Origin: Patescibacteria group bacterium UBA5124
GTDB lineage: Bacteria > Patescibacteriota > Gracilibacteria > Absconditabacterales > Absconditicoccaceae
Direction: 5' to 3'
Assembly (NCBI GenBank): GCA_002414185.1
Contig: DHYS01000035.1
Coordinates: forward strand, 21,515 to 37,149
DNA: 15,635 nucleotides
Shown: piece after piece, positions 8,962 to 15,635 of the stretch
Numbering within the stretch: the stretch's first letter is position 1
Layout of the letters: the number at the start of each line of letters is the position of its first letter
Translations under genes and position numbers: made by a program
The notes under the pieces: model-generated
The model's database searches: none
What the model saw: only the letters and a program-made list of their open reading frames with translations
What the model was told of the DNA's origin: nothing

Positions 8962-10434
8962 ATGCAATTTTATGATGAAGTCAAAGTAACGGTACAATCA
9001 GGTAAATGATGAGACGGAGTAGCTACATGAAGAAGAGAAGCAGGTGTTCCTTATGGAGGACCTTCTTGAGGAAACTGAGGAAAATGATGATCTGTTATTT
9101 TCAAAGCTTCCAAAGATGAAAACACTCTACTACCATACAAATATAGAAAAATCTTCAAAGCAAGTTATGGAGAACCAGGAAGAGGTAAAGACCAATATGG
9201 AGCCAACGCTGAAGATCTTATTCTATTAGTTCCCATAGGTACCTTAATCAAAGACAGCGAAGGACATGTCCTTCATATTTTTTCCAAAGATGAAGAAACT
9301 TGGACTATAGTTAAATGATGAGAATGATGAGTTGGAAATATGCATTTCAAAGATTCCGTACATCAATATCCAAATTTTTATCTCTGCGGAGAACCAGGAC
9401 AAGCCAAAGAAATCACCTTAGAACTTCAACTATTAGCAGACGTTGCCTTGATTGGTACTCCTAGTGTAGGAAAATCATCACTTATCAATGCTGTATCTCA
9501 CGCCAAAGCAAAAGTTGCTAATTACCCATTCACAACATTAATACCAAATCTTTGATCTATCAACCATTTGAATACTACCTTCAATATGATAGATATTCCA
9601 GGACTTATCAAAGGAGCTGCCGATGGTAAAGGATTAGGAAATGCTTTCCTCAGACATGTACTCAAAGCAAAAATATTTTGTCTTATCACGGACTGTTCTA
9701 GATACGAATCAGGAATCCAAGAGCTTATTGATGTTTTTGAAGAAATCATAGATTACATAGATCAAAAGTTTGATAATCCAGAAATCAAAATCACTAAACA
9801 AGACGACATTATCACTCTTCTTGCTTATCGCGATGAAGAATTAATTCTAGAAAAAAGAATTCTTCTTATGATAAACAAATTTGATCTTATCAACGATCAA
9901 GATATTATCAAAGAAGAAACTACTCTTTTGTGGGATAAACTACTAGAATTTTTAAAAACAAAAAAAATCTGAACAGCTATCACAAAAACATTGCTACAAA
10001 AATATACATTTATTGTTTCTGCAGCTACTCATTATGGAATAGATACTTGGTTAAATGGTATTATTCCTCTCCTCAAAAACACCAGAAACGAAGATGTTTA
10101 TCATATTCCAGAAGATGAAATTGCTCATCAAAAAGACGAGGAAATGATGATCACCAATATCTCTGATGAAGAAAAAGAAATGCTTATTGAAGAATGATAT
10201 ATCGAAGAAATCCAAAGCAAATACAACGAAATACGAGAAATACAAGATCCAGAACTTTGTAAACTTGTTCGAATGCTTCCACGAGGAAATGATGAAGCAG
10301 AAGAACGATTCTGGAAGATTCTAGGACACAAAGGAATCTTAGAAATCTTTGATCAAAACGGAATCCACAAAGGAGACGTACTCAAAATTAAGAGTTACTA
10401 CGAAGGAAAAGATGACAGATATATCATGTACTAA
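8962..10434 (+). CDS. obg: Obg/CgtA-family GTPase with non-canonical C-terminal extension
   Basis: A ribosome-associated GTPase needed for large-subunit maturation, 490 residues. The Gly-rich Obg domain is at residues 1-160 (GKGGDGVATGRREAGVP, GGPSGGNGGNGGSV); many invariant Gly are UGA. The G domain follows: G1 GTPSVGKSS (165-173), switch NYPFTTLIPN, G3 DIPG (211-214), G4 NKFD (305-308) and G5 SAA (353-355). AGA encodes the true Arg in GRREAG and FLRHV. After residue 370 there is an acidic segment, then a domain ending DILKIKS-like (GDVLKIKSYYEGKDDRYIMY). Four CGA codons lie in it, at residues 425, 437, 441 and 449, giving LVWMLPWGNDEAEEWFW. This resembles the C-terminal extension I associate with candidate-phyla Obg rather than the Bacillus OCT or E. 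coli acidic tail. It heads the obg-rlmH-uvrB cluster. Confidence 0.95.
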
Positions 10435-10461
10435 AATATTATTTATCAAAAACCTGTTCCG

Positions 10462-10908
10462 ATGTTCACTATTCTCTCCATTTCAGACAGTGACAAACAC
10501 CGAAATTCAGCCATCCAAGAATATGAAAAAAGACTTGGAAAACTTATTAGTATAGAAAATATTAAACCATCCAAAAACGGAACCCACGAACAAATCATCC
10601 AAAAAGATACCGAAAACATCATACAGATACTCGAAAAAAAATACAAAAATCACTACAAAATTATGATGTCCAAAGATGGTAAACTCCTCACTACAGAAGA
10701 ATTCACATCACTAGTTAGTAAGCCAAATCATGTTGTCTTTATTATTTGATGACCCTATGGTCTAGATGAAACACAACTAACTACCATCATCAATGAAAAA
10801 ATCTGATTTGGAAAAATAACCCTTCCACATTGACTCGCAAAGCTCACTCTCATCGAACAGATTTATAGATCAGAGACAATCAAAACTGGGAAATCTTATC
10901 ATTATTAA
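10462..10908 (+). CDS. rlmH: 23S rRNA (pseudouridine-1915-N3)-methyltransferase
   Basis: A SPOUT-fold dimeric methyltransferase that modifies pseudouridine 1915 in helix 69 of 23S rRNA. It has 148 residues, close to the family's about 155. The N-terminus SISDSDKH-W-NSAIQEYEKRL fits the K-x-x-W...EY-x-KRL pattern, with CGA at residue 14 for the Trp. The trefoil-knot SAM site is FIIGGPYGLDE at about 93-103, with UGA UGA for the two Gly. The conserved end is LPHGLAKLTLIEQIYRSE-IKTGKSYHY. It starts 27 bp after obg and stops 9 bp before uvrB. Co-transcription with another ribosome-maturation gene fits its role. Confidence 0.95.
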
Positions 10909-10917
10909 CCAACAAAC

Positions 10918-12447
10918 ATGACCTTCAACCTTCAAGCCTCTTACCAACCAGCTGGGGATCAACCCAAAGCCATCGCTGAAATACAGCAAGCTTTTGCTGA
11001 AAACAAAAAACAGGTAACACTCGTAGGTGCAACAGGTACAGGAAAAACATTTACGATGGCAAACATCATAGAACACGTAGGCAAGCCTACGCTCGTAATT
11101 TCTCACAACAAAACCCTAGCAGCTCAGCTTGCTACCGAATTCAAACATTTCTTTCCCAATAATGCTGTCCATTATTTTGTATCTTACTTTGACTATTATC
11201 AGCCAGAAAGTTATCTCCCAGCACAAGGACTCTACATCGAAAAAGAAGCAACAATCAATCAAGAGATCGAGATGTACAGACTCTGAGCTATGTCATCATT
11301 ACTTTCTAGAGAAGATGTGATCGTCGTAGCATCAGCTTCTTCACTCTATGGTTTAGGACAAAAAGATAATTTCAAAAATAGTACTATCTACCTAGAAACA
11401 GGAAAAGTTTATACCAGAGATGAAGTCAAAAGACAACTTCTCAAAATCCAATATAAACCAGTACAATCCAAAATAGAACACGGTATGTTTGATATTCAAG
11501 GAGATAGAATAGATATTTTTTCTAGTACAGAAAAAGATCTCTACAGACTCCATTTCAATGAAGACGAACTCGAATTTATAGAAGTAAGAGATGCTACCAC
11601 CTATGAATACAAAGGAAAAAAAGACCATGTTTGGATTTGGCCAGCTACTCAATTTCTCCAAGATATTTCTGACCTAGAAAACATTCTCACGCAAATGAAT
11701 ACTGAAAAAGACCTCAGAGTAAAAGAATTTGAAAAAGCAGGAATGATGGTTGAAGCGGAAAGAATCAAAAAAAGAGTTGAATACGATATCAGAATGATCA
11801 GAGAAACATGATTTGTAAACGGTATTGAGAACTACTCTCTTTATTTTGATCGCAGAACTCCAGGACAGGCTCCAAATACGATCTTCGATTATTTCCCAGA
11901 TGATTTTCTCTTGATTATAGATGAATCTCACATGACTATTCCTCAGCTCCAAGCAATGCCAGCTGGAGATAAAGCAAGAAAATCAAATCTTGTAAATTAT
12001 GGATTTAGACTACCTTCTGCTAGCGACCATAGACCTTTAGGTTTTGAAGAATTAGAAATCAGACTCTGACGACACGGATATACTTCCAAAAAAGATACCT
12101 CAATTACCAACGGCCCTACGATCTCCAACGAAACATACAAACGATTAGAATCACAATTAGGTAAATATACCAAAGAAGATAACGTAAGCAAAAAAGATGC
12201 TAAGACTATCTTTCTTTCTGCTACACCTGCTGAATACGAACTCTCTATGAGCGAACAAATAGTACAACAAATCATCAGACCTACAGGACTTTTAGATCCT
12301 ATCACCTATGTATATCCAAAATCAGGTGATTACGATATGTTAGAATCTAGCATAGAAACTCTTATCAAAAAAAAACCTCACCTCGAAGAATTCCTTGATG
12401 GATATAGTCTAAAAAACGATATGAAAGAAGTATTTGGAGAAGAATAA
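10918..12447 (+). CDS. uvrB: Short UvrB-like nucleotide excision repair protein lacking the second helicase domain
   Basis: A DNA-damage-binding ATPase partner of UvrA and UvrC. Recognisable parts are the domain 1a start (YQPAGDQPKAI), Walker A GATGTGKT (37-44, K43), the damage-binding beta-hairpin region (YFDYYQPESYLP), ASASSLYGLG, domain 2, YFPDDFLLIIDESH (DESH 335-338), FRLPSASDHRPLGFEE, SATPAEYEL (434 on) and QIIRPTGLLDP. Normal UvrB has about 660-680 residues; this has 509. It stops just after the linker, so helicase motifs IV-VI (domain 3) and the C-terminal UVR domain are missing. No other frame downstream restores them. About 45 extra residues (382-427) sit between FEE and SATP. CGA at residue 385 lies in this insert. 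The ends are clean, with no frameshift. The hydrogenase-like gene starts 23 bp later. Confidence 0.88.
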
Positions 12448-12470
12448 TATTTTATATTCTATCAAAAAAT

Positions 12471-13331
12471 ATGTTTGATGTACCTAATTTTCTTGAAAAA
12501 ATTCATTCATGAGAACGAGTGGCATTACTAGCTCCTAGCTTTCCTGTAGATTTTGAGTATCCAAAGATTATTTCTGATCTCAGAAATCTCTGATTTTCCA
12601 AAGTAACAGAACTAACCTACGCAGCTAAACTTATCAATATTCACTATCACCAGACTATCGAAGAAAACGAAGATAAAACATACATCTGCAGCAACTGTCC
12701 TAGCGTAGTACAATATATCAAAAACAAACATCCAAACCACAAAGACAAGCTCATGCCCATAGCTTCACCTATGATTATTATGAGTAGGTTTATAAAAAAA
12801 CAATTTTGACCAGAAACAAAAACATGTTTTATTGGACCATGTTTTGCAAAAAAAATCGAAGCACAGCAAACAGGAGAAATAGATACTGCTCTCACCTTTC
12901 AAGAATTACAAGAAGTATTAAATTATACTAAGACAAACAACATAAGCACTACCCAACAAACAATAGATTCAGATTTTGATTCTTTTTACAATGACTATAC
13001 CAAGGTATATCCGCTAACATGAGCAGTTGCTCAAACTATGCATTACAAAGATATTCTCAGAGAAGATCAAGTAATCATCTGCGGTGGATTCAAAAATATA
13101 GATGAAGCTATCCAGAAAATAGAAAACAATCCTGCTATAAGATTTGTAGATCCACTTTCCTGTGATTGATGATGTATTGGATGACCTGGTATTATTTCCA
13201 AAGAATCCACAGAATCCAAAACCAAAAAAATTCAAGATTACAAAGACTCTATGAAACACAACAAAGACAATCCTCATTTAGGAAAATTTGAATATGCACA
13301 ATGAATAGAAACCAAAAACACCTACATATAA
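12471..13331 (+). CDS. [FeFe]-hydrogenase large-subunit-like (H-cluster domain) protein
   Basis: Resembles the catalytic domain of iron-only hydrogenases, 286 residues. The opening WVALLAPSFPVDF and GFSKVTELTYAAKLI match the start of the domain. Candidate cluster ligands are C76 in L1 (CSNCPSVV), C124 in L2 (CFIGPCFAKK), and C231 and C235 in L3 (SCDGGCIGGPG, two Gly by UGA). C73 and C119 are additional. SPMIIMSRFIKK and LTFQELQEVL are also family-like. The usual N-terminal 4Fe-4S ferredoxin-like domains and any sensory domain are absent. L1 and L3 look more like the sensory or uncharacterised hydrogenase homologues than like H2-producing HydA, so enzymatic H2 turnover is not assured. No HydE/F/G maturase gene is in the window. 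It is the last gene of the obg cluster. Confidence 0.85.
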
Positions 13332-13333
13332 TC

Positions 13334-13371
13334 AAAAAAATCCCTCTCAATTTCGAGAAGGGATTTTTTTA
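13334..13371. terminator. Bidirectional rho-independent terminator
   Basis: ATCCCTCTC pairs with GAGAAGGGAT (one bulge) around a short loop. It is flanked by seven A on the left and seven T on the right, so it ends transcripts from both sides: the H-cluster gene on plus (stop 13331) and hppA on minus (stop 13387). Confidence 0.9.
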
Positions 13372-13386
13372 TAGATAACACATATA

Positions 13387-15468
13387 TTATTTAATCAATG
13401 GCGCAATAACCAATGCAATAATAGAAATTAATTTAATAAGGATATTCAAAGAAGGTCCAGAGGTATCTTTCAATGGATCTCCAACAGTATCTCAAACTAC
13501 AGAAGCTTTATGAGAATTTGATCCTTTATAATGATGTTCATGTCCATCTTCATAAGATTCAATCATTTTCTTGGCATTATCCCAAGCTCATCCTGCATTT
13601 GATTGAAAGATAGCGGCCAATACTCCACAAATAGTTACTCCTACCAAAAATCAACCTAATACTTCTCCTCCTCCAATAAATCCAATCACTATAGGAGATA
13701 TTATTGTTAACAATCCTGGAAGTAACATCTCTTTCAAAGCAGCTTTTGTAGAAATGTTCACACATCTTTCATAATCAGCTTCTACTCATGGTTTACCTTC
13801 AAGCAAACCTACTATTTCTTTAAATTGTCTTCTTACTTCTTTTACCATAGCATTAGCTGAATTACCTACAGCACGTATAGCAAGACCTGAGAACAAAAAT
13901 GGAACCATTCCTCCAACAAATAACCCTGCTAATACTTTAGCATTTGATATATCTATTCCTGGAATTCCTACTGCTTCTTTATAAGCAGAGAACAATGCTA
14001 ATGATGTCAAAGCAGCTGACGCAACAGCAAACCCTTTTCCAATAGCTGCTGTAGTATTACCTACAGAATCTAATATATCAGTTCTTTCTCTTACTTTTTT
14101 ATCTAAATGACTCATTTCTGCAATACCTCCAGCATTATCAGCAATAGGACCAAAAGCATCTATAGCCAATTGAATACCTGTAGTAGCCATCATACCTGTA
14201 GCAGCTAAAGCTACACCATATACTCCACCAAAGAAATATGCGGCAACTATTCCCAATGCTAATAGAATAATAGGCAACGCTGTAGAGATCATTCATACAC
14301 TAATTCCAGCAATTACGTTTGTACCAGCTCCAGAAAGAGAATTACGAGTAATATGTTTTACTGGACGTTTACCTTTAGCACAGAAATATTCTGTAATAAT
14401 ACTTATCAATGTACCTACAACCAATCATACGATGATTGACCAGAAAAGATATATAGATGGATATACTTCTCCAGAAATCATAACTGTAGATGGAAACAAG
14501 AACTTTATCACACCAAATGAAGCTATAGCCGTCATAATGATAGATCAAAAGTTTCCTATATTAAGAGCTAGTTGTGGATTTCCAGATTCCTTAATACGAA
14601 CCATACGAGATCCCAAGATAGAGAAGATAATTCATAATGCAGATATAATCAATGGAAACAAAACTCCAGGAATTGAAGTAACTCAATTATTCCATTGAGA
14701 AACACTTACCCCAACACCAAGAATCATGGTAGCTATAATAGTACTTACATAAGAACCAAACAAATCAGCTCCCATACCAGCTACATCACCTACATTATCA
14801 CCTACATTATCAGCGATAGCTGCAGGATTTCTTGGATCATCTTCAGGAATACCAGCTTCTATTTTACCAACAAGATCAGCTCATACATCTGCAGCCTTAG
14901 TAAAGATACCTCCACCAACTCTAGCAAACAAAGCTACACTTTCAGCTCCCAAAGAGAATCCTGTTAATATATTTAAGATCTTCATCAATGAGAAAGAATC
15001 TCCCGTTCAATAAAGATGACTATACAACAAGAACAAAACTGCTAATCATAAAATACCAAGAGACACAACAGTAATACCCATTACAGATCCACCTCCAAAA
15101 GAGATATTCAAAGCTTGAGAAAGACTTGTTGTAGCAGCTTGAGTAGTTCTTACATTTGATTTAGTAGCAATTTTCATACCTATAAATCATGCTAAGGCAG
15201 AAAATGCAGCTCATAAAACATAAGACACACCAACAAACATCGAAGATGTTTCTGAATTAGCTGTCAAAGCTAGTAAAACACCTAAAGTTACAATAAAAAT
15301 AGCCAAGATTTTGTATTCTGCTTTCAAAAAAGCAACGGCTCCTTTTGCAATACTTCCAGCAATATACTGCATTCTTTCATTTCCAGGATTCTTTTTTACA
15401 AGAGAGCGACCCAAAAAATAAACATACAATAATGCAACAAGCGCAATAGCGATAATCACATATAACAT
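13387..15468 (-). CDS. hppA: Membrane-bound ion-translocating pyrophosphatase (K+-dependent type)
   Basis: An inner-membrane enzyme that couples PPi hydrolysis to H+ or Na+ export. It has 693 residues, full length, with some 16 hydrophobic segments. Active-site motifs are DVGADLVGKIEAGIPEDDPR from D194 (G196 is a UGA codon), the following NPAAIADNVGDNVGDVAGMGAD, GSRMVRIK, RPVKHITRNSLSGAGTN, GNTTAAIGKG, and the end DTVGDPLKDTSGPSL. Ala (about residue 474) in GNTTAA, where K+-independent enzymes have Lys, indicates K+ dependence. H+ versus Na+ specificity was not resolved. ATG 15468 is chosen because MLYVIIAIALVALLY is a normal first helix; an upstream TTG (15501) is less likely. The gene is a single unit on minus. 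Confidence 0.95.
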
Positions 15469-15594
15469 AGTAAAGACGATATAATAAAATCTAAAAAACA
15501 ATCGGTGAGGACAACAATAAAAAAACAGCCTTTAAATTCAAGAGAAAATACAATGATTATCTATCAAAAGAGGAAAAAAATTGACTTGATTAAA

Positions 15595-15630
15595 CCTTTC
15601 CATAATATACACATGGAAAGGCTTTTTTTT
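15595..15630 (+). terminator. Strong rho-independent terminator without an assigned gene
   Basis: A perfect 9-bp stem, CCTTTCCAT with ATGGAAAGG, around a 9-base loop, then C and eight T on the plus strand. The only gene to its left, hppA, is on the opposite strand, so it would end a plus-strand transcript arising within or just upstream of the hppA 5' end. In the minus direction the following sequence (TTTAATC) is a weak T tract. Confidence 0.75.
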
Positions 15631-15635
15631 ATTGA

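Noticed and set aside
12360..12447. Frameshift at the A9 run as the cause of the short UvrB
   Set aside because: Both alternative frames after the run reach stops quickly and show no UvrB domain 3 sequence, so a simple indel does not restore the protein.
13577..13765. Minus-strand frame within the pyrophosphatase gene as a separate small protein
   Set aside because: It is in a different frame from hppA, has no recognisable motifs, and hppA is intact across it.
14432..14967. Plus-strand open frames opposite hppA (88 and 90 residues)
   Set aside because: They are antisense shadows of highly conserved pyrophosphatase segments, with no independent features.

Overview
The window comes from a low-GC, AT-rich bacterium that does not use the standard genetic code. 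UGA is read as glycine throughout: it encodes invariant glycines of Obg, a methyltransferase SAM loop, the H+-PPase and others. The standard reading breaks almost every gene into fragments. UGA=Gly is the hallmark of the candidate phyla Absconditabacteria (SR1) and Gracilibacteria (BD1-5). A second reassignment is also visible. CGA, and once CGG, falls where the families have tryptophan, most clearly in the Fe superoxide dismutase, the WbaZ-like glycosyltransferase and the ZIP transporter. True arginines are AGA, CGT or CGC. From memory, CGA/CGG=Trp has been reported for Absconditabacteria, so that lineage is the best guess. All calls below use UGA=Gly, CGA/CGG=Trp and only TAA/TAG as stops.

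Layout. 1-744 (minus): 5' part of a repeat-containing, membrane-anchored surface protein that runs off the left edge. 983-4127 (plus): closely packed sodB, yraN, an S41 carboxy-terminal processing protease, a 2Fe-2S ferredoxin and an ECF-type sigma factor. 4318-5868 (plus): HU with its own terminator, a membrane-anchored coiled-coil protein, an 85-bp palindromic repeat, and a class I methyltransferase. 5883-6293 (minus): small single-pass membrane protein. 6448-8287 (plus): glycosyltransferase and ZIP metal transporter. 8270-8803 (minus): multi-pass membrane protein whose end conflicts with its terminator. 8962-13331 (plus): a tight run of obg, rlmH, a short uvrB and an [FeFe]-hydrogenase-like H-cluster domain protein, closed by a bidirectional terminator. 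13387-15468 (minus): complete K+-dependent-type membrane pyrophosphatase. 15595-15630: a strong plus-strand hairpin terminator with no obvious gene.

How the genes fit together. They are mostly housekeeping or cell-envelope functions: ribosome maturation (Obg, RlmH), DNA repair (UvrB), nucleoid (HU), envelope proteolysis, metal uptake, glycan synthesis and PPi-driven ion pumping. The redox set (FeSOD, ferredoxin, H-cluster protein) suggests an anaerobic or fermentative cell that meets oxygen. No tRNA, rRNA, CRISPR array or transposase was found, and no gene-free stretch exceeds 300 bases. None of the 18 start codons has a clear Shine-Dalgarno sequence.
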